Below are positions 42,435 through 49,422 of a stretch of DNA of 50,331 nucleotides, piece after piece. Below the pieces are notes generated by a model. The model ran no database searches. It was not told the DNA's origin and worked only from the letters and a program-made list of their open reading frames with translations. Position 1 is the stretch's first letter, and each line of letters starts with the position of its first letter. This stretch comes from JALZAQ01 sp038253885 (GTDB lineage Bacteria; Gemmatimonadota; Gemmatimonadetes; Gemmatimonadales; Gemmatimonadaceae), in assembly GCA_038253885.1 (NCBI GenBank), contig JBBSGP010000023.1, positions 1-50,331 of the forward strand, written 5' to 3'. Both the position numbers and the translations under genes were made by a program.

Positions 42435-43679
42435 ATGGACGACCGGTCGGAGAGACCCTCTTCCGATTCCTTGCCGGATTCGCCTCCCGAGTCCCGCGCT
42501 CCGCCAGCGCGCCGACGCAGTCTGCTCGGCCCGTTCTTCGGGGCAAGGTCTCCTCAGGCTGATGCGCCACGGTCGGAGCGCCCCGCATCATCCGGCTCCC
42601 GACCCTTCGCACCGCCGTCGTCATCTTCCGGTCGCTCTCCGGCGGATGCGAGGGCGGAAGTGTCCCCGCCTGTGGCCGGCCCGTCGCCGGCCCTGGCCGC
42701 GGCGCTCCGCGATCGCGAGCTGCATCGGGACGCTGCCGCGTCGGAGTGGACCGACGAGCCCGCAGTCGCCCGTCCGGTTCGGACCGGACGGAGCGCGCAT
42801 GAGTCCCGCGAGCAGCCGTCAAGTGACGCGCTAGCAAGCGAGATGCCGCACGCCGAAAGTGTGCCCGCCGCTCGCTCGCCTGAGGTCGTGGATGTCGCGC
42901 CCGTCGTCGAAGAGGAGACGCCACCCGCCGAGAGCGAGAACATGACGGTCACGATTTTCGACTCGCCGGCTGCGCTGTTTCGCGACGATGCCGTCGAGAC
43001 TGGCGAGCTGGACTCCATCTCACCCGTGACCGGTGAGTTCCCGGCCGAAAGCTCTGCACGGCCGATGGACCTGGAGCGAGAGGAAGATTATGTGCCGCAG
43101 ACGGGAGAGTATCCGGTGTATCGCTCTCGCGAGGAGAAGGCGCGCGCCCGGGGCTTCCAGCCGATGGCTCAAGAAGCTCCAGTCTCGCCGAGCCTCGAGT
43201 GGAATCGCTCATCCGTCGAGATCAGCGCACCTGTCGCGGAAACGCCCGCGACGACGGCGCCACCCATCCTCCCGCTGGACGAGCCGGCGCCGGCAGAACA
43301 GCCAGCGCTCACGCGCCCGACCGATTTCACGGACCGCCGAGTCGAGGCCGGCTGGGCAGAGATCGCAACCACGGAAGAGGAGCCGCTTCCGAGAAGCGAG
43401 GAGATCGCCTCGGTTGCCGGCGCTGCGCCGCCCTCATCGCTCGGCGAAGGCGCTCTGGATACGGGCGACCTGGAGCGAACGAAGGAGATGGAGCCGTGGG
43501 TGCTACCGCCGACGAGTCCCGGCGACACCGGACTGATGGACCGGATCGCGACCGCGCTGGAGCGAGTGGCGGGTCGCGTTCGGACCGGGGACGTGCGGGT
43601 CGCGTCCGGTGGGGACGTGGACTCCGACGAGGCCGCACTGGCTATTGCGCTGGCCGCGCTCTTCCGGTCGCGGCGTTAG
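42435..43679 (+). CDS. Disordered Pro/Ser/Glu-rich protein with repeated TG-[ED] motifs
   Basis: The 414-residue protein is low-complexity and acidic, rich in Pro, Ser, Ala and Glu, without signal peptide or membrane segment. A short motif recurs: ETGEL (42996), VTGEF (43025), QTGEYP (43098), DTGDL (43458), then DTGLM and RTGDV near the end. The last 45 residues (from LMDRIATALERVAGRV) are probably helical. No family is recognised. The ATG at 42435 is chosen after a GGGGAGAG site; codon use and strand match the neighbours, so it looks genuine. Location between pcm and the acylphosphatase gene gives no clear clue. Confidence 0.7.
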   Translation: MDDRSERPSSDSLPDSPPESRAPPARRRSLLGPFFGARSPQADAPRSERPASSGSRPFAPPSSSSGRSPADARAEVSPPVAGPSPALAAALRDRELHRDAAASEWTDEPAVARPVRTGRSAHESREQPSSDALASEMPHAESVPAARSPEVVDVAPVVEEETPPAESENMTVTIFDSPAALFRDDAVETGELDSISPVTGEFPAESSARPMDLEREEDYVPQTGEYPVYRSREEKARARGFQPMAQEAPVSPSLEWNRSSVEISAPVAETPATTAPPILPLDEPAPAEQPALTRPTDFTDRRVEAGWAEIATTEEEPLPRSEEIASVAGAAPPSSLGEGALDTGDLERTKEMEPWVLPPTSPGDTGLMDRIATALERVAGRVRTGDVRVASGGDVDSDEAALAIALAALFRSRR

Positions 43680-43684
43680 CGCAC

Positions 43685-43960
43685 ATGCCGACGGTCCGCG
43701 TCGAACTGCGGGGCTCGGTGCAGGGAGTAGGCTTTCGCTGGTTTGCGCGAGAGACAGCGCGTCGGTTGCGTCTATCGGGAAACGTCAGGAACCGGCCCGA
43801 CGGCACCGTGGAGATCGTCGTTGCGGGTCCCCACGCTCAGGTGCAGAGCTTCGTCGACGCGATGCGCGTCGGGCCGTCTGGCGCACGCGTGGAGGAGGTG
43901 ACGTCGCACCCTGTGGATGACGCCGGGACGCTGGACGAGCCGTTCTCGATCACGCGCTGA
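43685..43960 (+). CDS. acyP: Acylphosphatase
   Basis: The 91-residue enzyme hydrolyses acyl phosphates such as acetyl phosphate and carbamoyl phosphate. It contains the family motif GSVQGVGFRWF with catalytic Arg18, and the second signature SGNVRNRPDGTVE with catalytic Asn36. Length is exactly as expected. It begins 5 bases after the previous stop and is followed, after 2 bases, by the apt GTG. Confidence 0.95.
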   Translation: MPTVRVELRGSVQGVGFRWFARETARRLRLSGNVRNRPDGTVEIVVAGPHAQVQSFVDAMRVGPSGARVEEVTSHPVDDAGTLDEPFSITR

Positions 43961-43962
43961 GC

Positions 43963-44505
43963 GTGCCCACGCGCGGGACGACGGAGCTGGCCGGATCGGT
44001 GCGCGCGTGTATTCGCGACGTGCCAAACTTTCCGAAGGCCGGTATCACGTTCAAAGACATCACCCCGTTGCTCCTGGATCCGCAGCTTTTCCGAGCGGCG
44101 ACCGACGCGATGGCAGCGCCGTTCGAAGGGGAAGGAGTGAGTCATGTGGTTGCGATCGAAAGCCGGGGGTTCCTGCTGGGCGCGCCGATCGCGCAGCGCC
44201 TGGCGTGCGGGCTTATTCCGTTTCGCAAGCCGGGGAAGTTGCCGAGGAGGGTGAGCCGCGCGGACTACTCGCTCGAGTACGGATCGGACGCCCTGGAGTG
44301 TCACGAGGATTCGATGGGCCGCGGAAACCGGGTGCTCGTGGTCGATGATGTGCTGGCGACGGGCGGGACGGCGGGAGCGGCGATCCGGCTGGTTGAATCG
44401 TTGGGGGCAGAGGTGGTGGGCTGCGCGTTCCTGATCGTCCTCGCGTCTCTGCCCGGATTGACGGCGCTCGGCGGGCGACGCGTGGTGGAGGTAGTGGCGT
44501 ACTGA
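43963..44505 (+). CDS. apt: Adenine phosphoribosyltransferase
   Basis: The 180-residue enzyme salvages adenine to AMP with PRPP. It starts with the Apt pattern IRDVPNFPKAGITFKDITPLL and has ESRGFLLGAPIA near 65. The 13-residue PRPP loop is VLVVDDVLATGGT (about 124-136), followed by AGAAIRLVES. The GTG at 43963 is used; no closer ATG keeps the N-terminus. It is the last gene of this run before the accessory stretch, and no hairpin terminator is obvious after it. Confidence 0.95.
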   Translation: MPTRGTTELAGSVRACIRDVPNFPKAGITFKDITPLLLDPQLFRAATDAMAAPFEGEGVSHVVAIESRGFLLGAPIAQRLACGLIPFRKPGKLPRRVSRADYSLEYGSDALECHEDSMGRGNRVLVVDDVLATGGTAGAAIRLVESLGAEVVGCAFLIVLASLPGLTALGGRRVVEVVAY

Positions 44506-44653
44506 AAAGAAAACGGTGTCGGGCGCCAGTTATGTCAAACCCAATACCGTTCGACGTCAAACGCGATCCCCGTACAGGAATCACGCATGTCTCCCTATGT
44601 GCGACGGTGAGTTCTGTGTGGGTGTGCGTCTCCCGACAGCCGTCACGGCGCTC

Positions 44654-44682
44654 TTACAACATCCACTGGACGCTGATAAACT
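44654..44682 (+). promoter_or_regulatory. Sigma70-like promoter for the secreted protein at 44723
   Basis: TTACAA (44654-44659) and TAAACT (44677-44682) are 17 bases apart, 40 bases before the ATG. CAGGAGA just before the ATG is a ribosome binding site. The 217-base gap from apt shows nothing else of note. Confidence 0.5.
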
Positions 44683-44722
44683 CCGCTGAGCCCGGAGATT
44701 CCCCAATTCTCAGGAGATTCGC

Positions 44723-45577
44723 ATGCTTCGCCCGATCGTCCACCTCGGCAGAGTCGGCATTCCCCTTCTGCTCGTTAGTTCGCTGGCTGCGCAGGCCGGA
44801 CCACCACCGTACATGCAGATTTTTCGGGAGCGGGAGAAGATCGGTCACAGCGCCGCGCATCGGCAGACCGAGGCTGGCTGGCCGCGCGCTTTCGCCAGAG
44901 CCAAGACTGCGAACCACTACCTGGCCATCAACGCGGTGTACGGACCCAGCCAGGTCTGGTTCCTGGAGCCGCACGGCACCATCGCCGAGCTCGAAGCGAG
45001 CAACAAGGCAACTGAGGCGGCGCCCGGCCTGAGTGCCGAAATACAGCGTCTCTCGCTTGCCGATGCCGCCCATGTGGACGGAGGCGACGCCCTTCTCGTC
45101 CACTACCTCGCCGACGCGAGCAACGGACCTGACATCAATCCCGCCGATATGCGGGTCTGGCAAGTCTTAATATTTCGCGTGCGTCCAGGGCACGAGGCGA
45201 AATTCTTTGAAGCGGCGAAGCTCTACCAGAGTGTCGTGCAGCAAGCCAAAGTCGACGCGCCGTGGGCGACCTATGAGGTGATGGCCGGGATGCCCGGGCC
45301 GACCTACTTAGTCTTTTCGCCTCACAAAACGCTCGCCGAAATAGATCCGGCTGCTGGGAATATGGCCCTGATTCAGAAGGCGATGAGCGCCGAGACCATG
45401 AAGAAGATGGGGACGCTCTCGGAAGGGTTCCTTTCGATCGAGACACTGGTGTTCGCCCCTAGTCCTGAAATGAGTTATCCCCCCGACGAGTGGGGCAAGC
45501 AGGATCCAAAGTTCTGGGGCCGGAAGTCTCCGATGATGGCCCGCGCGAAGCCGTCAACCGTGCCTCCGAATCCCTGA
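44723..45577 (+). CDS. Secreted protein of unknown function (possible alpha/beta-barrel repeats)
   Basis: The 284-residue product begins with a signal peptide (about 1-27, ending SLAAQA). The mature part has two similar-looking halves. Each opens with a short strand and a PPYMQIFRERE or VWQVLIFRVRPG segment, followed by a helix-rich stretch (EKIGHSAAHRQTEAGW; HEAKFFEAAKLYQ), which recalls duplicated dimeric alpha/beta-barrel (NIPSNAP/antibiotic monooxygenase-like) folds. Catalytic residues cannot be named. It stands alone with its own promoter, in an accessory-looking stretch. Confidence 0.65.
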   Translation: MLRPIVHLGRVGIPLLLVSSLAAQAGPPPYMQIFREREKIGHSAAHRQTEAGWPRAFARAKTANHYLAINAVYGPSQVWFLEPHGTIAELEASNKATEAAPGLSAEIQRLSLADAAHVDGGDALLVHYLADASNGPDINPADMRVWQVLIFRVRPGHEAKFFEAAKLYQSVVQQAKVDAPWATYEVMAGMPGPTYLVFSPHKTLAEIDPAAGNMALIQKAMSAETMKKMGTLSEGFLSIETLVFAPSPEMSYPPDEWGKQDPKFWGRKSPMMARAKPSTVPPNP

Positions 45578-45653
45578 GCGTCCGCGGCTGAGATCGCGCG
45601 CTCAGGCCATCCACTCGCAACGTTTAACGGCACGGGTCACGGCCGCCCAGTGA

Positions 45654-46040
45654 AGGCGAAGCCTGCGTCCATACGGCGTCACGGTTGTGTGCGGGCCCCT
45701 GTTGGGCGGCGCCTTCCTCGCCCCGCTCGTGGCCTCTGAGCTCCTGACCGGCTTCTGCTTCACCGAGCGAGTGATCCCCGCCGAGCGAGCCGTGTATGCC
45801 GTGCAGTACCACCTCCGGACGACGTTCAGCGAGACGTTGCCCGGACAGAGAGTCGCCATGATTGACGACGTGATGAGCGCCGGCCCCACCGGAGTGCTCC
45901 CCGCCAAGTCGTTCGTCATCAGCGCCGGACTTCTCTCCGTTCCGGGACGCACCGTGAGATCCCGGGCGCGAGACTACCTGGTGATCAGCGACGTGAACTC
46001 GGGACTGTATGTGCTCGAGGCTCCGTGGACACGGCGGTAA
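45654..46040 (+). pseudogene. Decayed chimera: orotate-PRTase-like fragment joined to an LVIVD-repeat C-terminus
   Basis: The frame from 45654 reads SLRPYGVTVVCGPLLGGAFLA, then continues to the PRPP-loop-like VAMIDDVMSAG: the middle of an orotate phosphoribosyltransferase-like domain. It has no start codon at its natural N-terminus, and a TGA at 45651 lies where homologues should continue (possibly TGG originally). Directly after DDVMSAG the sequence changes to unrelated residues ending ARDYLVISDVNSGLYVLE, which resembles the last blade of an LVIVD-repeat beta-propeller. It seems to be two gene remnants fused by deletion. A shorter reading from GTG 45687 is possible but is unlikely to fold as either enzyme. 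Confidence 0.6.
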
Positions 46041-46390
46041 TGAATCGTGTGAAGCTGTTTCTGGCCGCCTGCCTCACGGTGGGAGCTGGCGCTGCGGCCG
46101 GCTCCATGTTGGGTCACTACTTCGGTCAGCGCGGGGTTCGTCTCGGAGGGATTCTCGGCGGCCTTCTTGCAGCAGCCCTGGTGGCACGGATAGCGTTAGC
46201 GCGGAAGTGGATTGGTCGGCCGGCGGCGAGAGCAACAGGAATCGGCGCGGCGCTTGGGTTTCTCGCCGCGGCGACGGTTGCCATACACACGCTGTCCACT
46301 CCTATCGGCCCCATATTGAGCACGCTGCTGATCGGCGCCGGTGCGGTGCTCGGTGCGAGCACCAGGGCACGGACAGATGACCCGCGATGA
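46040..46390 (+). CDS. Small membrane protein of unknown function
   Basis: The 116-residue protein is strongly hydrophobic with about four membrane helices (roughly 4-24, 35-52, 65-82 and 88-106) and glycine-rich turns. No family motif is recognised. The ATG at 46040 overlaps the remnant's TAA (TAATG); the in-frame GTG at 46025 is a less likely start. It precedes two further orphan genes on the same strand. Confidence 0.6.
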   Translation: MNRVKLFLAACLTVGAGAAAGSMLGHYFGQRGVRLGGILGGLLAAALVARIALARKWIGRPAARATGIGAALGFLAAATVAIHTLSTPIGPILSTLLIGAGAVLGASTRARTDDPR

Positions 46391-46425
46391 TCGCGGCGCC
46401 CCTATGCGCGCAAGATTCACCTTGG

Positions 46426-46440
46426 GGAGGAGGGAGAGGG
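46426..46440 (+). promoter_or_regulatory. Strong ribosome binding site deciding the start of the gene at 46444
   Basis: GGAGGAGGGAGAG lies directly before the ATG at 46444. It favours this start over the upstream in-frame ATG at 46387, which overlaps the previous stop but has no such site. Confidence 0.6.
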
Positions 46441-46443
46441 AAT

Positions 46444-46698
46444 ATGCCCGAGCACATACACCAGTACTCGTCATCCGTGAGCACTGACGGGGGAACAACG
46501 TACGAGGCTCACGTGCTGGGTGAGCGGAGGTCCGACGGGACGTGGGGAGGCTGGCTGGAATTTCGGCCGATCGGCAAGTCTGGTCGGACGCTCCGGACGG
46601 CGTATGAAACGACACAGCCGGATCGGGCCGCCCTCGATTACTGGGCTGGCGGGCTGGAGCCGGTATATCTGGAGGGTGCGCTCGAGCGTGCGGACTGA
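46444..46698 (+). CDS. Small soluble orphan protein
   Basis: The 84-residue protein reads MPEHIHQYSSSV and contains SDGTWGGWLEFRP and ALDYWAGGLEPVYLEGAL. The pattern looks like a compact beta-rich domain, but no named family is recognised and no function is proposed. The start is set by a strong ribosome binding site. Its stop is followed directly by the next frame. Confidence 0.55.
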   Translation: MPEHIHQYSSSVSTDGGTTYEAHVLGERRSDGTWGGWLEFRPIGKSGRTLRTAYETTQPDRAALDYWAGGLEPVYLEGALERAD

Positions 46699-46743
46699 TT
46701 GACGATCGACGCTGTCGGAGATCCGACGCCGTCCGGCAGCGGC

Positions 46744-47256
46744 ATGAGGTTCACCTTCGACACGAGTATCGACGAGACGATACGCGCATTGGCGGCGACC
46801 GTCAAAGTCACGTCCAAGGGCAATCGATCGGCGCTTGCACTTACGGCAGTGCTTTTGGCGGTCCTGGCCGGGACTGCGGTGGTGCGAATCAATCTCATCA
46901 TCCCCGTGGCGCTCGCTTTGTATGCGGCGTTGGTCCTCACGTGGATGGCGTCTCGGCTCGAGCAGCGGTGGCGCACCCGGCGCGACCTTGAGAGCGATCC
47001 GCACACCGTCGATGAGCACACATTCGAGGCGCGGGAAGATGGGCTTACGGTCGGATGCAAGCATCTGCGGTCCGAGCTATCATGGTCGGCGATTCGCAGC
47101 GTCGTCGAGACCGATGAGTTCTATCTTTTCTTCTGCGGGGCCTACGCCGCGCAGTATCTGCCAAAGAGAGTCGTCCTCGCGGCGCACTCCAACGATCGGC
47201 TCAAGGAGCTCGTGCGACGCTGCTCGCCGGATCGGGGCACAGGCCTTCAGCCATGA
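46744..47256 (+). CDS. YcxB-like membrane protein
   Basis: The 170-residue protein has an N-terminal beta-like segment (MRFTFDTSIDETIRAL), two adjacent membrane helices (about 35-80) and a soluble C-terminal domain with HTFEAREDGLTVG and SELSWSAIRSVVET. The last shows the YcxB C-terminal pattern, in which the protein surface resembles a PH domain. Function of the family is unknown. An in-frame TTG at 46699 directly after the previous stop would add 15 residues; the ATG at 46744 gives the usual N-terminus. Confidence 0.65.
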   Translation: MRFTFDTSIDETIRALAATVKVTSKGNRSALALTAVLLAVLAGTAVVRINLIIPVALALYAALVLTWMASRLEQRWRTRRDLESDPHTVDEHTFEAREDGLTVGCKHLRSELSWSAIRSVVETDEFYLFFCGAYAAQYLPKRVVLAAHSNDRLKELVRRCSPDRGTGLQP

Positions 47257-47353
47257 TGCGAATTGCCTGGCAGTGGCTCGTTCGCCCTGGCGACCCCTTG
47301 GGCTGAGAGTATCTTGGAGCGAGATGGCCCCACCGTGACATCAGGAGGATACC

Positions 47354-47746
47354 ATGACCAACGCAGCGCTGAAGGCCCGCAGTCTCGCGCCCAGCATGAC
47401 GGTCGCTGACCTCGAGCGGAGCATTCGCTTCTACACCGAGGGGTTGGGATTTGCCGTCGACGAGGAGATGAAAGTGGACGGCGAGGTCAAGGGGGTCATG
47501 CTCAAAGCGGGCGAATCGCTCGTCGGGCTGTCTCAAGACGATTTTGCCAAGGGCCGCGACCGGGTCAAAGGCGTGGGCATCCGTCTGTACGTCGAAACGG
47601 ATCAGGATATCAAGTCGCTCGCGAAGCAGGCGAAAGAGGCGGGGGTTACGCTCGAAGGCGAGCCCGGGCCGTTGCCATGGGGACCGGTAGGCTTCTCGGT
47701 GAGCGACCCCGACGGGTACAAGCTCACGATCTTGAACCCGATGTGA
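47354..47746 (+). CDS. VOC superfamily (glyoxalase/bleomycin-resistance-like) protein
   Basis: The 130-residue protein has the paired beta-alpha-beta modules of the vicinal oxygen chelate fold. It opens SLAPSMTVADLERSIRFYTEGLGF, in pieces from residue 9, and ends with SVSDPDGYKLTILNP. Members are metal-dependent lyases, dioxygenases or drug-binding proteins; typical His/Glu metal ligands are not all visible, so it may be a binding protein. AGGAGG precedes the ATG. It converges on the DUF72 gene, 85 bases away. Confidence 0.85.
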   Translation: MTNAALKARSLAPSMTVADLERSIRFYTEGLGFAVDEEMKVDGEVKGVMLKAGESLVGLSQDDFAKGRDRVKGVGIRLYVETDQDIKSLAKQAKEAGVTLEGEPGPLPWGPVGFSVSDPDGYKLTILNPM

Positions 47747-47831
47747 GAAACGCCGGTTGGGCTGCGCCCACGCCCTTCGTCCCGCCACCCTCGTCACGCC
47801 GCGCTAGCCGCCCGAGGTACGCATCAACGAT

Positions 47832-48542
47832 TCACCGTTGACGCCGCACCGCTCCGACGAAGGAGTCCACTGCCGGTGGCCCTGACCCGCTGCCCTCGTC
47901 GTGCTTGAAGAACACGTATGCCTCCGCCCACTGCTGTTCCACGACGCAGTGTGCCCACTTGGCGAGGCCGGCCGCATCGTAATCCAGCTTGTGCAGCCGG
48001 AGATAGCCCCAGGACGCCGTGCAGACGACGGGGCAGGTGAACTCCTCCTGCTCGGCGACGCACATCGCGACATCCCGGTCGCGCATCGCCGTGAACACGT
48101 CCTCGTCGAACCAGCTTTCGTGACGGAACTCGAAAGCGTATCGCCGAGTCGGGGGTAGCAGCCCCAGAAACCCGCGGAACCGGTTGAGATCCTTCTGGAG
48201 ATTCGGCGGGAGCTGGAAGAGTATCGGCCCGAGCCTGCTCCCGAGAGCCGACGTCGTCTTCAGCAGATAGTCGACGAGATCCGCCGATTCCTCCTTGAGC
48301 CGCGCGTAGTGAGTGATGCGTTGGCTCGCCTTCAGCGCGAACGTGAACTGCTCCGGCACCTGCGCCGCCCAGTCCAGGAGCACATTCTCCTTCGGTAGCC
48401 GGTAGAACGTATTGTTGATCTCCACCGCCGGGAACCTGCTGGCGTAGAAGCCGAGCATCGCCTCGTTCTTGAGCTCCGCGGGATAGAACGTCCCCTTCCA
48501 CTCCTTGAACGCGTAGCCGCTCGTCCCGGCGAGGAGCTTCAC
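47832..48542 (-). CDS. DUF72 (YecE) family protein
   Basis: The 236-residue TIM-barrel-like protein begins KLLAGTSGYAFKEWKGTFYP and continues with VEINNTFYRLP, FALKASQRITHYARL and YAFEFRHESWF, all DUF72 hallmarks. No biochemical function is established for the family. The GTG at 48542 overlaps the ku stop as GTGA on the minus strand, so it is translationally coupled to Ku; this is the main clue to a role. A 5-bp inverted repeat after its stop is too weak to call as a terminator. Confidence 0.9.
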   Translation of the reverse strand: MKLLAGTSGYAFKEWKGTFYPAELKNEAMLGFYASRFPAVEINNTFYRLPKENVLLDWAAQVPEQFTFALKASQRITHYARLKEESADLVDYLLKTTSALGSRLGPILFQLPPNLQKDLNRFRGFLGLLPPTRRYAFEFRHESWFDEDVFTAMRDRDVAMCVAEQEEFTCPVVCTASWGYLRLHKLDYDAAGLAKWAHCVVEQQWAEAYVFFKHDEGSGSGPPAVDSFVGAVRRQR

Positions 48543-49348
48543 GACACCTTGCGCTTGCTCTCCGCGCCCTTCGGCTTGTCGCGGGAGAGGCTCGCCTTCA
48601 ACGCTTCCATCAGGTCGATCATCTTGCCCTCGCCCGCCGGCGAGACATCGGCCGTGATCTCCTGTCCGTCGATCTTCCGCTGGATCGTCTCCAGCACGCG
48701 CTCCCGCACGGTGTCCTTGTACTTGCTGGGCTCGAAGGCATCGTTCGAGGTCTGATCGATGAGTTGCTTGGCGAGCTTCAGCTCCGCCGGCTTCACCTCG
48801 CCTTCTGGCACGGTGACTTCGCTCGTCGGACGGATCTCGTCGGAGTAATGCAGCTGCTCCATCACGAGAATGCCGTTGAGTGGCCGCAACAGGACGAGGT
48901 GCTGCTGTCCGCGCGCCGCGTACTGCCCCAACGCCGCCTTGCCGGTCTCCTTCATCGCCTCGACCAGCAGGCGGTAGGCCCGGTCGCCACCCTTGTCCGG
49001 GCCCAGATAGTAGACCCTCTCCAGGTATTCCCGGTCGACCTGAGCAAGAGGGACAAACTCGATCACGTCGATCATCCCGGTTGCCTTCTCCTCGAGCGTC
49101 TTCAGCTCCTCCGGCGTCAGCACCACGTATTGATCCTTCGCAAACTCGTATCCCTTGACGGTGTCGTCGCGCGTGACCACTTCTTGGTCCTTCGGGCAGG
49201 TGTACTGCTGCTTCAGCCTCGAGCCGCACTTCTTGTGAAGCATGTTGAACGACACGCTCGCCTTCGACTCGGACGCGGAGTAGATCCCGACGGGGACGGA
49301 GACGAGGCCGAATGAGATCGTGGCGGTTCCAATGGATCGCGCAGCCAT
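48539..49348 (-). CDS. ku: Non-homologous end joining protein Ku
   Basis: The 269-residue bacterial Ku forms a homodimeric ring on DNA ends and recruits LigD. It begins AARSIGTATISFGLVSVPVGIY, the typical start, and contains NMLHKKC, CPKDQEVV and YLGPDKGGDRAY (near 112), with a short basic tail (KGAESKRK). The frame is open further upstream to 49432, but the ATG at 49348 gives the family N-terminus. It diverges from ligD across a 74-base gap that should hold both promoters. Confidence 0.95.
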   Translation of the reverse strand: MAARSIGTATISFGLVSVPVGIYSASESKASVSFNMLHKKCGSRLKQQYTCPKDQEVVTRDDTVKGYEFAKDQYVVLTPEELKTLEEKATGMIDVIEFVPLAQVDREYLERVYYLGPDKGGDRAYRLLVEAMKETGKAALGQYAARGQQHLVLLRPLNGILVMEQLHYSDEIRPTSEVTVPEGEVKPAELKLAKQLIDQTSNDAFEPSKYKDTVRERVLETIQRKIDGQEITADVSPAGEGKMIDLMEALKASLSRDKPKGAESKRKVS

Positions 49349-49422
49349 GGCAAGAGCCGGTGGGTGGGGGATGGGGGGGACGTCCGAAAGCAGTGACACC
49401 GCTACACTTATGCAAAATCCGC

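Noticed and set aside
44532..45032. 166-codon frame starting in the gap before the secreted protein
   Set aside because: It overlaps the secreted-protein gene in another frame, becomes Arg/Ser-rich, has no ribosome binding site, and the overlapping frame has a signal peptide and promoter.
47826..47841. Inverted repeat CAACG/CGTTG at the end of the DUF72 gene
   Set aside because: Only 5 bp, overlaps the stop codon region and has no T-tract; too weak to call as a terminator.
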